DNA of 64,000 nucleotides from Lycium barbarum (GCF_019175385.1 NC_083341.1:90174321-90238320); one strand, 5' to 3'; counted from the stretch's first letter, positions 1 through 11,539 are shown. Program-made: numbers and translations. Notes: generated by a model not told the origin, from the sequence alone.

Positions 1-680
1 GGCCGTAAAAATTTCTACGGACCATCAAAATGGTCCGTAAAACTGCCCAGTAAAATATGGGTTTTTGTGACCATTTTACGCTGGTCTGTGTCAATTTGAC
101 GGACCGTATAATTATTTTACGGTTCGTCAAAATTTCTACGGACCGTCAAATGGTCCGTAGAACTTTTCTGCTCAGACAGTCTGTCGTAGAATGGCCATAA
201 CTTTTGATCCCTATATGTTGTGAGGGCCCATGATCTATGGTTGGAAATCTCTTTCAATTATCTAAAACTTTCATTCTTGGTGCTTTTCCAATTTCTAAAC
301 TTATAATAGCGTTTTGGCCCCTCCAAATCAGATTATCCGAAAATGTTTCCTTGAATCGCCATTTTTGGATGGCTTGTGCCCATATTTGTCTTATGGGTCC
401 TTCTCGAAACTTACTTAACACGTTATTACCAATATAAGGGACATTATAATTCTTCTCCAAAATGTCATTAAGCTATCATTAATTCGATACTCGTAATTCT
501 TGCCCGACACACAACATATATCTTGCTTTCCTTAACAACTTTCGTCTCCTACCTCAAATGTCTTTGAAATCTCATTTAGAATCATTAAATATTATTTCTT
601 ACTTATCAAAACATCGTATGCATCATGCCCTTCGTCAGTCAATTCACTGTGCATGAACGGAAATTTTCCGAGTTGTAACA
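1..680 (-). repeat. 3' LTR (window-truncated) of the outer gypsy element
   Basis: Aligns base for base in length with 40416-41095, the far end of the split 5' LTR of the same outer element, with scattered substitutions. It ends in a short inverted terminus (plus strand ...GTTGTAACA) and is followed at once by a polypurine tract on the minus strand, so it is the 3' LTR of a minus-strand element. Only the U3 side is in the window. Positions 1-190 hold several copies of ACGGACCGT-like palindromes. No gene; the 60-70 codon open frames here are fortuitous. Confidence 0.85.
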
Positions 681-716
681 TTCTTCCCCCCTTGGGAACA
701 TTCGTCCTCGAATGTT
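681..716 (-). promoter_or_regulatory. Polypurine tract and adjacent palindrome, outer element
   Basis: Read on the minus strand, a GGGGGGAAGAA tract lies directly against the 3' LTR, as expected for the plus-strand DNA primer of a retroelement. Just upstream (697-716) is the near-palindrome AACATTCGTCCTCGAATGTT, which recurs beside the PPT of the other elements in the window. Confidence 0.8.
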
Positions 717-1344
717 AAACTATCCGGGAATTCTACGAAAATTTCGCCAGAGTTTCCCCTGTAATATGGCACTACCATCCTGTTACAACAACCCATAATA
801 ACAATGCCTCATAGGGCCACAACACAATAACAACATATCTATGGCCACACATGACCAAAAACATAAAAAGTAAGTACACATACCTCATATTATTAGCGTT
901 TAATCTTGAATCTCTCCTGGGAGTCGGAATAAGTGTTTATACTTAAAATTCATACTCTCATCTTCATAAAACATATTGACGGTATAATTTGTATGATAAG
1001 GGAGCTTTCATTCACAACTTACTCGGCAGCATGTGTCACTCCCTTAACTGACTCTATATTTTCTCTATCTTTCAGTAACTACTATCTTAGAAGTTCTACT
1101 CATCATATCTTGCTTCCTTAGGACACAAGTAGCATCGTCTTTACAATCCCCTTTTAGTCCCATGGGTAGTACTTCTTTAAAAAGGCATTTCATAAAGATC
1201 ACGGGTGATGGATCAATACTGTCCTTTAGGATGTATATATATAAGCATTGTTAATACCTCATATCATACTTTAATGATTTCCGTGATACATAGCATAAAA
1301 CCTCTCAATTCATACTTACTTAATATTACAAACATAGGTGCGGA
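717..1344 (-). other. Non-coding internal remnant of the outer element
   Basis: About 630 bp between the PPT and the end of recognisable gag. No protease, RT, RNase H or integrase motif is visible on either strand, so pol appears deleted. I recognise no tandem repeat here. Confidence 0.6.
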
Positions 1345-2726
1345 TATATCTGTGACGGCATCAGGGAATGATTCTGGATCCTGTTGCCCAGCTAAAGCAT
1401 AGATACGGGGCTGAGTGGCACCTGAAGTAGATGCTCCCCCTCTGCCTCTACCTCGTCCTGTTGGAACCGGGGAAGTCTGCCCTCCTAAGCGCACTGAGGA
1501 AGAACCAGCCGCTGATTCTGCGGGGGTAGGACCGCCTGCCTACCACCTCGAAATGGGTACTCTCTCATAATATGACCTGACTGACCGCAAACATAACAAG
1601 CATCCGAACCCAATCGACACGACCCCCAGTGTAGCTTACCGCACTGGACACATTGCGGTATGGATGATCTCTTCTGGCCTGAATCACCCCTATACCGAGA
1701 GCCCGACTCTGTAAAACTCTGGTCCGGTCCGGGATGACTGGAGAAACCGGACTCCTGGACTGCAACTCGTGGGGGTACACTAGTCACCGACTGGCCTGAG
1801 TGTCTAGAATATGTCTGCCTCGATCGCCTTCTATGGTCGCTATCAACACCTATGGATCTGGCCCTCTTACTTAGCCCCTGATCCATATCACGCTCGCCCC
1901 TTTGCGGATGTCGTTGCTCTTCGATATTTTGAGCATGGGCTTGAATGCGGGAGATATCCACCCCGTCTTGCAAGGAAGTCGTTAAGCAATCTTTGAACAA
2001 ATTTGGCCCTAGGCCACTCACAAACCTATGCACACTATCTCCCATATCGGCCACCATATCCGGGGCATATCTAGCCAATGAATTGAATAGAAGCCTATAC
2101 TCTCGGGCACTCATGTTCCCTTGCTTCAAACTTAGAAATCTATCCGCTCTAGCTCGGCGGACCTCGGGTGGCAAGTAATGGCGAATGAAAGCATCTACAA
2201 ATTCTTGCCAAACCGGGGGAGGGGCATTCTCTCCTCTTGATACTACCCAATTATTATACCACAAGACTGCCACGTCCCAGAGTCTATAAGATGTTAGTTC
2301 CACGGATTCAGTCTCGGAGGCATGGATAATTTTCAATGTCCTGAACATCTCATCCATAAAGCCTTGCGGGTCTTCGTCCGGCTTTGGCCCAAAGAACTCT
2401 GGAGGATTTAAAGTCATAAAATCGCGGGCTCTAGTACTAACAGCCTTGTCACATGAACCCGAACCCTGTGGTTGTGCCTGGGCGGCAACTAGTTGTGTCA
2501 ATAAGCGGATAGCCTCGGTCATTTGTTGACTCGAAGCAACCGGGGGAGGAATTGGAGCTGGAGCTCCTCCTTGTTCTCCCACATCAGGCAGGGTGGAGGA
2601 AGTATTAGATAGGGCCTCATTATGTGACTCTCCCTCTTCTAGATACATCGGAGGCTCTCTTTCCACTCGCCTCTTTGCCGTAGTCTTCCCCTTCTGGGCA
2701 GCTGTAGCTTTCCCCTTTGGCGGCAT
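1345..2726 (-). pseudogene. gag of the outer pol-less gypsy element, broken
   Basis: Encodes the retrotransposon capsid/nucleocapsid precursor, which packages element RNA in cytoplasmic virus-like particles. The chosen start is the MPPKGK methionine at 2726, because the other gags here begin MPPKK; the open frame extends upstream to 2792 without recognisable sequence. The gag core (FFGSKPDEDPQGF to the VHRFVSGLGP region) is complete. The zinc knuckle reads CYVCGQSGHIMREY, so its last Cys has become Tyr. The frame is lost near 1490-1540, and the Gly/Arg-rich tail with RIYALAGQQDPESFPDAV continues in another frame (1494 to about 1351). Homology stops at the gag/protease boundary and no DPGST protease follows. 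The next 63 bp upstream hold the insertion site of the Tekay double element. Confidence 0.85.
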
Positions 2727-2788
2727 TCGGAAATCATAACACACTATCAGGGAGGATAAAATCTTATACATGGCTCTATCACACGATC

Positions 2789-2793
2789 TCATA
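2789..2793. repeat. Left target-site duplication TCATA of the Tekay double element
   Basis: TCATA directly precedes LTR A (TGTCACG...) and recurs at 22061-22065 directly after LTR C (...ATATAACA). This fixes the insertion boundaries and shows that the sequences at 2788 and 22066 were once adjacent in the leader of the outer element. Confidence 0.92.
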
Positions 2794-3041
2794 TGTCACG
2801 ACCCAACCCCGTAGGCCGTGACTAGTGCCCGAGTTGGACACTCATATCCCCTGTTAACTATAATCTTTTATAACCAGCATATTATGAACTTATTTTTATA
2901 AAAAGGCAGGACGTTATTTTAAAGCTGTCACAATTCTGTATGTCGTAGGCACCTGTCTCCTGAGGAGTTACGATCTTCGACAACAACATATAAATATCTA
3001 CGCAAGCCGACAAGGCTGCCACTACACGCAACATCCCAAAC

Positions 3042-3063
3042 ATATATATATATATATATATAT
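3042..3063. repeat. (TA)n microsatellite in LTR A
   Basis: About 11 TA units. The equivalent tract is shorter in LTRs B (11244-11255) and C (19306-19317), so it is length-variable between copies. Confidence 0.9.
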
Positions 3064-3265
3064 GCAAGCCGACAAGGCTGCCATTACGAATGGGTACGCC
3101 CCAAACATAAGTCGTATTCATACAACGCAACAACTATATACAGACCCACACAAATGTCCACAGACCTCTAAGAGTAATGACAGTATCATATGACGGGACA
3201 GGGCCCCGCCGTACCCCGAACCAACACATATATATACAACAAAAGGGATTTATACCACAAGTTAG

Positions 3266-3399
3266 GCTCCGTAACAAAGGAGCAATCCGAAGTAGCTGAA
3301 TAGATATCCTAGGCTGGCGGATCTTCGAAACGAACGTCTGCACCTGCGGGCATGAACGCAGCCCCACGAAGAAAGGGGGTCAGTACGGAATATGTACTG
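3266..3399 (-). other. Covarying multi-hairpin module, LTR A
   Basis: Inverted repeats in order on the plus strand: GCTCC/GGAGC (3266-3283), CTGCG/CGCAG (3344-3361), CCCC/GGGG (3362-3379) and CAGTAC/GTACTG (3381-3399). The same order occurs in the other long LTR families with different stem bases that still pair. Function unknown; it would be in the transcript if this part of the LTR is transcribed. Confidence 0.65.
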
Positions 3400-3586
3400 A
3401 GCATGTAAAGCATGAAATATAGTACATAAAATCATATTGAGACAAGGAGTGTAGGATCTAATGCAACAAACAGAAATCCATAAAACTTACCTTTGAACAT
3501 AATTCATATTTATGAATCTCATACCAATATCATTATAGAGTTTAGTAGTCAAAGCTGAATAATCATTCTGTACATAACATATATAA

Positions 3587-3874
3587 CGTGTCCCGGCCCT
3601 CTAGTGAGGGGCTCAGTAATTAGAGTCATAGCATTATAAACATGTGCATATACGTGTCCCGGCCCTCTAGTCAGGGACTCGGTGAAATAATGATCATATG
3701 CCATCCTGGCCGCCATCCCCGTACAATTATGTCATCATATCATCATGCCATCATATCATCAGATATATATATATATATATATATATGTAACGTGTCCCGG
3801 CCCTCTAGTGAGGGACTCGGTGAATAATATAGTAAATATGCGCACGAAAACGTAGCTTGGCCCGGGACTCAGTG
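3587..3874 (-). repeat. Hairpin-unit array in LTR A
   Basis: Four dispersed copies (3587, 3653, 3791 and a decayed one at 3851) of a unit of about 34 bp containing CCCTC-TAGT-GAGGG and ending GGACTCGGTGA. A TA microsatellite (3763-3786) sits just before the third. LTRs B and C carry the same array. Confidence 0.85.
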
Positions 3875-5487
3875 AAGGATGTAACGGTAAGCACGAGCAG
3901 AATAATAAGCAACCACATACATACAAATCATCTTTGGAGACTCAATAGATAAGTAACTAATCAGCTTTCAAGTGTCAGGATAATAACCATATTCAGTTCT
4001 TTCTAAATCTTATTACAAACCATAGCAAGGAACGTTTCAGGATTCATATACTTGTATCAATCTAACATGATATGGCTTTTGAAAGTCAAATATGACTCTA
4101 ATTATGCAATTCTTTAAGAGTAGGAATTTCCATACATCATTTGTTAGTCAATCATATAGTAGGCTCGTGACAATAACATTAAGGAATGAATAGAATCATA
4201 AGTCATGCTTGGAACTAGAGAGTAGAGTTTACCCTAAGGCGCATATCATTTCTTACTTACGTCTAGGACATGCCAAAAGAAAGACGGGACAGCTTTACAT
4301 ACCTTTATCGTTTAGTCGTATTATAACTTGTACTTGCTGCCCAATGGTACTTATCCTATATCAAGATATCAAGAGCTACTATTAGTCTACGAGGGAATTC
4401 AATATGTATTTTAACGTTAACAATCCCTTTCTAACATTTAGACGACGTTTCGTTTGTATTCAAACCAACTAGTACTACAAACTAATATTGCTAATCATAC
4501 TTTCAAGTATCAATCCGAACATGGTTAAACATGACTTAAGGGAACTTTGGACAGTCCGTACATCATTCAAAACAGTCCCCTATTCACGGCCAAACAGCAC
4601 GCACAACATTACCATTTTCAATTCGCAGTTTTCCAACTTCAACTACAACGACAACAACACGTTTACAACATTACTTATACGATTATTGGAACTGTTTTAG
4701 CATCATATTTATTCTTACAACAGCCCACAAACCATTTCAATTTCAACTTGAATCATTATGCTTCACTTTCACTATACGTTCATAACAACAATCAACATTC
4801 AAAACGCACTAATCCACTCCTATCATTAAAACAGTCCACGGTTTGGGACTGTTTTCCTACTTCAACATAATTCATTTCTTTTACACCCCAATTCATCTTT
4901 CCATAATGCATACAATACACCATAATGTTCATAACAACAACAATTAAAACTTGACACAAAACAGTCCATAACTTCTCCTAAAGCAGTCACCTACACGGCT
5001 TCAACACAACTACAACAACTTCATGATTTTCATCCATTTATCCATACTACAACACATTCAATTCATTCCCAATACTTGTACAAGAAGATTAAGCATCATT
5101 TCACCTAGGTCTATAGCACACGACCCACTTCAACTTCAAGAAAAACAGTCCAATACCAACATGCACAATCAGAAAAATTCAATTCACCATAAAACACATG
5201 AGAAGGGATCAATTCTTACCTTGTAACTAAACCCTTCAATCGGCTAGCCCTTCACTTTCAATTCTTGAATTTTAACACTTGTTCTTGCTATTCCAATGAA
5301 TGCTACACGTTAATACACACCTTCAAGGGAGTTGAATTGCTTAAGAAACTGATTTTTGGATCAATTTGGGGATGGTTATTCTCGGCCAACTTGTAGCCGA
5401 GAGCCTCTCTCTCTATCTCTTAATTTTTTTTTTGCTTTGTAAATGTGGAAATGAGCTAGCTAGTGATGAATGAATCAGAATTTGTGT

Positions 5488-5496
5488 TATATATAT
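5488..5496 (-). promoter_or_regulatory. TATA box of LTR A
   Basis: Sense (minus) strand reads GCATATATATAAC, a strong plant TATA box, located on the U3 side. Conserved in LTR C (21734-21742) but deleted from LTR B. Confidence 0.6.
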
Positions 5497-5813
5497 GCAT
5501 TACATGATTTGGACATGTGTCCCACTCAAATTTTGGGTCAAGATCATTGACCACTTCCATCCTCTTACACGGCCACTATGGCATATTTTATGGACTGATT
5601 TGGTTTTTTAATCCCACTTAATAATCTAATCATGGTTAATTTAATCCCAATTTTCCATTAATGCTTCTATACCAAACGAAATTTATAGGTAACTTGTGAC
5701 TTGAAACGAAACCGGAAGTTAAAGTCTCTACTTCGTATCTTAAAATAGTCTTGTCTTTAACTTGTCGCGTTTAGTTTAAAACGTCCCAATGTATGAAAAT
5801 ATGGGATATAACA

Positions 5814-5849
5814 TCCTCCCCCCATTTAGAACATTCATCCTCGAATGTC
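5814..5849 (-). promoter_or_regulatory. Polypurine tract and palindrome, Tekay internal 1
   Basis: Minus-strand GGGGGGAGGA abuts LTR A. The near-palindrome AACATTCATCCTCGAATGTC (5830-5849) lies next to it, as beside the other PPTs in the window. Confidence 0.8.
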
Positions 5850-5935
5850 AATTTTTATCCCGTCGGGTTCTATAAGAGTCTTGGGAAGGGTTTTCCTTAT
5901 CGCTAACATATAGATTGAGCAGTCAATTAACACAA

Positions 5936-6391
5936 TCAAGCAAGGGGGTTTAGATTACCTGTAAGCGTGGAAAACAAGTGAGGATATTTCTTTTTCATCT
6001 CCTCTTCAGCCTCCCAAGTCATCTCCTCCTTATTATTGTTCCGCCACAACACTTTAACCGACGCCACATCTTTTGTTCGCAACCTTCTGATTTGTCGATC
6101 AAGTATGGCTACAGGCTGCTCTTCGTATGATAGCTCCTCTATTACCTGGATATCATCTGCAGGAAACACCCTGGAAGGATCACCTATATACTTCCGAAGC
6201 ATTGACACATGGAAGACTGGATGTAGTGCCTCTAAATCCGCTGGTAGATCTAACTCGTTGGCAACTTAGCCTACCTTACGGATAACCTAATAAGGTCTAA
6301 TGTATCTCGGGCTCAACTTCCCTTTCTTGCTGAATCTCATAACACCCTTCATGGGTGACACCTTCAAGAACACCCAATCGCCAACCTGAAA
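5936..6391 (-). pseudogene. Integrase C-terminus and chromodomain, Tekay internal 1
   Basis: Carries the end of the polyprotein: FQVGDWVFLKV/SPMKG-type integrase C-terminal block, the HVSMLRKYIGDPSRVF segment and a terminal chromodomain-like block (KVLWRNNNKEEMTWEAEEEM, then KKKYPHLF). In chromoviruses this module directs integration to heterochromatin; two aromatic positions (the Trp in KVLW and in TWE) are kept while the first cage aromatic is not obvious, as in Tekay-type group II chromodomains. An in-frame TAA (6392-6394) precedes it, shared with the second copy, and a further Gln-to-stop lies near 6267. The open part starts MSMLRK at 6208. Defective. Confidence 0.85.
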
Positions 6392-6394
6392 TTA

Positions 6395-7141
6395 CAAGTG
6401 TCGACGTCGATTATCTGCATATGACTTCTGCCGACTTTGGGCTGCCAGTAACCTTTCCTAAATAAGCTTTACCTTATCGACAGCCTGCTGAACCATATCT
6501 GGTCCTATCAACTTAGTCTCACCAACGTCAAACCAGCCTATGGGTGATCTGCACTTTCTGCCATATAAAGCCTCGTACGGTGCCATCTGGATACTAGAAT
6601 GGTAACTGTTATTATAAGCAAACTCAATAAGCGGCAAGTGATCATCCCAGCTACCTCTAAAATCAATAACACAGGCCCGTAACATGTCTTGTAATGTCTG
6701 GATGGTTCGCTCGGCCTGTCCGTCAGTCTGAGGATGAAACGCTGTGCTGAGACTCACCTGTGTCCCCAATCCCTCCTGGAAGGATCTCGAGAAATTAGCT
6801 GTTAACTGGGCCTCTCTATCCGAGATAATAGTTGTGGGAACCCCATGAAGTCTCACTATCTCCTTAAGATACAATCTGGTATAATCCTCAGCTGAATACG
6901 TAGTCCTGACTGGAAGAAAGTGGGCTGATTTTGTCAATCTATCAACAATAACCCAGACAGAGCCATATTTCCGTGGAGTACGAGGTAGACCTGTGACGAA
7001 ATCTATATTAATTACCTCCCATTTCCAGGTCGGAATCTCCATCTCCTGCAGTAGTCCTCCAGGCTTCTGGTGCTCTATCTTGACCTGTTGGCAATTCGGA
7101 CACCGGGCCACGAATTCTGCTATGTCCTTTTTCATACCATA
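6395..7141 (-). pseudogene. Integrase core domain, Tekay internal 1
   Basis: Encodes the DDE strand-transfer domain. Open from MKKDIAEFVARC at 7135 for 225 codons: second half of the zinc-binding region (CPNC), then the catalytic Asp in INIDFVTGLP, Asp in IISDREAQ and Glu in DGQAERT are all present, followed by the conserved EALYGRKCRSPI block. The reading frame stops at a TAG (6458-6460) where the second copy has CAG (Gln), and the tail to 6395 is read only past that stop. A TAG also precedes it at 7142. The catalytic core is better preserved than in the second copy, which has two frameshifts here. Confidence 0.88.
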
Positions 7142-7444
7142 CTACCAATACAAACACCTAAGGTCATGATACATTTTTGTTGACCCTGGATGAACAGAAT
7201 AACGGGCATAGTGTGCCTCCCCCATAACCTGTTGTCGTAATCCTGCAACCTCAGGTACACATAATCTGCCTCTGTATCGTATTACCCCGTCAGATGAAAT
7301 CTTGAATGGGGTCTCGTCCTTCTGAAGTGCTGTATCTTTATAATGTACAAGGATAGGATCCTCATATTGGCGTATCTTTACCTCTTCCACAATAGATGAC
7401 TCAGCAACACCTCGCACAAAAATGCTACCATTATCAGAATCAGT
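7142..7444 (-). pseudogene. Integrase HHCC zinc-binding region, Tekay internal 1
   Basis: N-terminal integrase region with RYRGRLCVP, then ARYSVHPGSTKMYHDL, giving the two His of the HHCC motif; the two Cys lie in the next piece (CPNC). It is bounded by TAG stops at both ends (7445-7447 and 7142-7144). The second replaces the second Trp of the usual LYWW. Both stops are identical in the other internal copy. Confidence 0.88.
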
Positions 7445-7976
7445 CTAACGAACTCCCAGACTAGCTAACTGACAAACCTCATGGACTATCTCTTTACGCC
7501 CTGGGGGTATAGCTGCCAAACTACCCATAGATTTACGGCTGAGTGCATCTGCTACCACATTGGCCTTTCCTGGGTGATATAGAATATCAACATCATAATC
7601 TTTTAGCAACTCTAGCCATCTCCTTTGCCGTAAATTCAGCTCCTTCTGCTTAAAGATATACTGGAGACTCTTATGATCTGTATAAATATCAACATGTACG
7701 CCATATAGATAATGTCTCCATATCTTCAAAGCATGAATAACCACTGCCAACTCCAGATTATGGGTAGGATAATTTCTTTCGTGCTTCCTGAGTTGCCGGG
7801 AGGCATAGGCTATAACTCTTCCATGCCGCATTAATACACAACCTAGCCCAACCCCTGACGCGTCACAATAAATAACATAACCATCTGGCCCCTCTGGAAG
7901 GGTTAGAACTGGAGCTGTAGTTAATTTCTCCTTCAGCAACTGGAAATTTCGTTCACAAGCATCAGTCCACTGGAAT
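7445..7976 (-). pseudogene. RNase H domain, Tekay internal 1
   Basis: Gypsy RNase H, which degrades the RNA of the RNA-DNA hybrid. Catalytic residues are visible: Asp in [10 protein letters not shown], Glu in [11 protein letters not shown] and Asp in [11 protein letters not shown], and the [15 protein letters not shown] end block is present. It lies in a different frame from the RT upstream: a 2-bp deletion near 7990 (the second copy reads ctgtgttag where this one reads ctgttag) separates them. It ends at the shared TAG, 7445-7447. Confidence 0.88.
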
Positions 7977-9020
7977 TTAGCTGCTTTCTGTTAGCCTTGT
8001 TAAAGGCGCTGAAATCGACGCAAACTTTTCCACAAATCTCCTGTAGTACCCTGCTAGCCCTAGAAAACTACGTACCTCAGTAGGTGTCGTAGGTCTCGGC
8101 CAAGTCTTGACAGCTTCAATCTTCTGTGTGTCTACTCGGATACCATCAGCTCCAATAATATACCCCAAGAACGCTACTGACGTTAACCAGAATTCACATT
8201 TAGAAAATTTAGCATATAGCTTCTGGTGCTGGAGTACCCCAAGTACCGTCCTCAAATGATCTGCATGTTCCCCTTCTGACCGCGAATAGACCAGAATATC
8301 ATCAACAAATACAATCACAAACAGATCAAGAAATGGCTTGAATACTCGGTTCATCAGATCCATGAATACTGCTGGAGCATTAGTCTGCCCAAAAGACATT
8401 ACCCTAAACTCATAGTGCCCGTATCGGGTCCTGAAGGCAGTCTTTGGAACATCCGTCTCTCTTACCCGCACCTGATGATAACCTGACCGCAGGTCTATCT
8501 TCGAAAAACACCTAGCGCCCTGCAGCTGGTCAAATAAATCATTGATCCTGGGGAGAGGATACATGTTCTTTATTGTCACTTTATTCAGCTGCCTATAATC
8601 AATACATATCCGCAGCGACCCATCTTTCTTTCTTACAAATAACAACGGCGCTCCCCACGGTGATGTGCTGGGCCTAATGAAGCCCTTCTCTAATAAATCT
8701 CTTAGTTGCTCATTCAATTCTTTCAACTCTGCAGGTACCATTATATAAGGAGGGGTAGATATGGGCTGAGTGTCTGGCAATACGTCTATAGTGAACTCTA
8801 TCTCACGCTCAGGAGGAAGACCTAGAAGTTCATCTGGGAATACATCTGGAAATTCATTAACCACTGGGACTGACTGAAGAGTCGGTACTTCTGCTTTCAA
8901 GTCATGCACACAAACCAGATGATAAATATAGCCCTTCCTAACCATTTTCCTTGCGTGGAGGTATGAAATAAACTTACCCCTCGGCGATGCTGTATTCCCC
9001 TTCCATTCTATAATTGGTTC
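7977..9020 (-). pseudogene. Reverse transcriptase domain, Tekay internal 1
   Basis: Gypsy RT, which copies element RNA into DNA. Motifs in order: [53 protein letters not shown], the polymerase [11 protein letters not shown], and the [10 protein letters not shown] and [11 protein letters not shown] blocks. The frame is isolated by a 1-bp deletion near 9020 upstream and the 2-bp deletion near 7990 downstream; together they restore the original frame in RNase H. The active-site residues are unchanged, so damage is by indels rather than motif loss. Confidence 0.88.
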
Positions 9021-10789
9021 CCTGGGAACTGAAACCGAACTACTTTACCTCTGCAATCAACGTTAGCATAACAGGAAGCTAACCAGTCCATCCCCATAAT
9101 AACATCGAACTCAGTCATATCTAGTTCTATTAAATCTGCCTTGGTGCAACGATCGCATAGGACCACGGAACAGTTTCTATACACTTGTTTTGCTATAACA
9201 AAATCCCCTACTGCTGTAGCTACCTCGAATGGTTCTATAAATTCAGATTTTATCCGAATTTTACTAGCAACAAGGGGGGAAATATACGATAATGTGGAGC
9301 CTGGGTCTATTAATGCATATACATCTCGGGAGAAAATCGATAGTATACCTGTTACCACATTTGGCGAGGCCTCCTGATCCTGTCTGCTAGCTAAAGCATA
9401 TATGCGGTTCGAAGGACCGCTAGAACTGGAAACTCCGCCACGGCCTGCTGGTGTCGGAATACCTTGCCCCATAGGGCGCATAGCCACCGAAGAGGAAGAA
9501 CTAGCAACTGATCCGGTAGGATGAGCTACGCCACCTGCACCACCCCCAAATCGACACTCCCTCATAGTATGGCCCTGACGGCAGCAAGAGAAACAAGCAC
9601 AAGTAATGAAACGGCATTCCCCTGGATGGCGTCTGCCACATCGAGGACACGGAGGTATAGGTGGTCTCATCTGCCCTATATTCCTGTGCATCTGGGAACC
9701 TGAAGTCATGGAGCTTTGACCAGCTCCCGAATACCCCGTGCTATCAAACCTCCTACCAGTAAATCATGGAGGTGCACTCCGTGCCGGTTGGGAAGAATAT
9801 CTACTGTACTGTTGTTGGGGCTGCCTGCCCCGAAAGTCACCAGAAAAGTACCCAGCTGATCTAACTCTCTTATGCTGACCCCTGTCCTGCTCCCTATCAA
9901 ATCAACGCCCTCTATGTCGATCCTCAACCCCCTGTGCATATGCCTGCACTCGAGCGATGTCTATACCGGGCTGAGAAGCCATTGCCATACAGCTATCAAT
10001 CAAGTAATTATCCAGCCCCATCACGTAACGATGCACCCTATCAGCCATGTCAGCTACAATAGCGGGCGCGTACCTAGACAATGAATCAAATTCGAGACTA
10101 TAATCTCGAACACTTCTGCCATTCTGCCTCAGGTGTAGAAATCTGTCAACTCTGGCTCGCCTCATCTCCGGAGGCAAAAAGTGACCCAGGAAAGCCTCCA
10201 CGAATTCGTCCCATATTGCAGGTGGAGCATCCTCACCTCTGGACAACTCCCAGGACTCATACCAATTTACCGCTATATCACGCAACCGATATGAAGCCAA
10301 TTCAACCGATTCAGTCTCGGAAGCTTTAGTCACCCGCAACGTACGCAGCATCTGGCGAATAAAATCCTGTGGATCCTCTGTGGGCTTTGACCCATAGAAC
10401 GTTGGGGGGTTACAAGTCAAGAAATCACTGACCCTCAAACTATCATATCTGTCCGCATAATCACCTCCCAATCCGTGTCTGCGGGCCTGCTACGACACTA
10501 ACCTGGTCAATAACTGGACTGCGTCTCTAATAGCCCTGTCCTCTGCCCCTGGCTGGGGAGCTGGAGGCTCGGGTGCTGGAACCTCAGAAGCTAGCGGTGG
10601 AGCCGTCCCCCGATATGCAGCTGCTCCTGCCCTAGGCTCCGCTGGTAATGGCGGGGTAGCGGAGCTCGCTGACTGGAGTCTAATCTAAGGCTCAGATTGG
10701 GCATAAGCCCTAGTAATCCTCCGGGTCTGGCTGGTCTCTCCAGCTATGGCCTTGCCCTTCTGGGCGGCTGTCGCCTTCTTTGGAGGCAT
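9008..10789 (-). pseudogene. gag-protease region, Tekay internal 1
   Basis: Capsid/nucleocapsid and aspartic protease. The MPPKK start is at 10789. Three nonsense codons break the frame: TAG at 10685-10687 (Glu in copy 2), TAG at 10490-10492 and TGA at 9902-9904 (Arg in copy 2). Pieces in one frame are the gag core (10471-9905) and the nucleocapsid/protease piece (9709-9008). The zinc knuckle [14 protein letters not shown] keeps its CCHC ligands here, unlike copy 2. The protease has the [11 protein letters not shown] active site. The protein is lost at a 1-bp deletion near 9020 before RT. Confidence 0.88.
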
Positions 10790-10978
10790 CGCTGTAAACA
10801 TAACAATCTGTTAGGGAAAGATTATCCTGATAATACAGCTCTATCGCACTATCTAGAATGAGAAGGAAAGATGACATCCTAAATGTCCTGTTGCTTCTTG
10901 TTTATAAATGTGGTGCACAACACATCGATAAACAAGACTCTACTCGACACGGTCTGTAGACACTCCGAGGATTGAACC

Positions 10979-10994
10979 GCTCTGATACCACTTT
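10979..10994 (-). promoter_or_regulatory. tRNA-Met primer-binding site, Tekay internal 1
   Basis: Sense TGGTATCAGAGC (10979-10990), complementary to the 3' end of plant initiator tRNA-Met, separated from LTR B by AAAG. It sits inside the double element, proving that LTR B serves as 5' LTR of internal 1. Confidence 0.93.
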
Positions 10995-11539
10995 TGTCAC
11001 GACCCAACCCCGTAGGCCGTGACTAGTGCCCGAGTTGGACACTCATATCCCCTGTTAACTATAATCTTTTATAACCAGCATATTATGAACTTATTTGTAT
11101 AAAAAGGCAGGACATTATTTTAAAGTTGTCACAATTCTGTATGTCGTAGGCACCTGTCTCCTGAGGAGTTACGATCTTCAACAACAACATATATATATCT
11201 ACGCAAGCCGACAAGGCTGCCACTACACTCAACATCCGAAACATATATATATATATGCAAGCCGACAAGGCTGCCATTACGAATGGGTACGCCCCAAATA
11301 TAAGTCGTATTCATACAACGCAACAACAACTATATACAGACCCACACAAATGTCCACAGACCTCTAAGAGTAATGACAGTATCATATGACGGGACAGGGC
11401 CCCGCCGTACCCCGAACAAACACATATATATACAACAAAAGGGATTTATACCACAAGTTAGGCTCCGGAACAAAGGAGCAATCCCAAGTAGCTGAATAGA
11501 TATCCTAGGCTGGCGGATCTCCGAAACGAACGTCTGCTC

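Larger units (their letters stand above)
2794..5813 (-). repeat. LTR A (3' LTR) of the Tekay double element
   Basis: 3020 bp, TG...CA ends (plus strand TGTCACG...ATATAACA). Carries a multi-hairpin module (3266-3399), an array of GGCCCTC-TAGT-GAGGG hairpin units (3587-3874), two TA microsatellites, and a TATA box (5488-5496). The repeated 60-107 codon open frames here (for example 4547-4870) also occur in LTRs B and C and are not genes. Confidence 0.92.

Noticed and set aside
4547..4870. 107-codon frame repeated at 12715 and 20794
   Set aside because: LTR sequence of the Tekay element; CAACA-rich composition gives a long chance frame.
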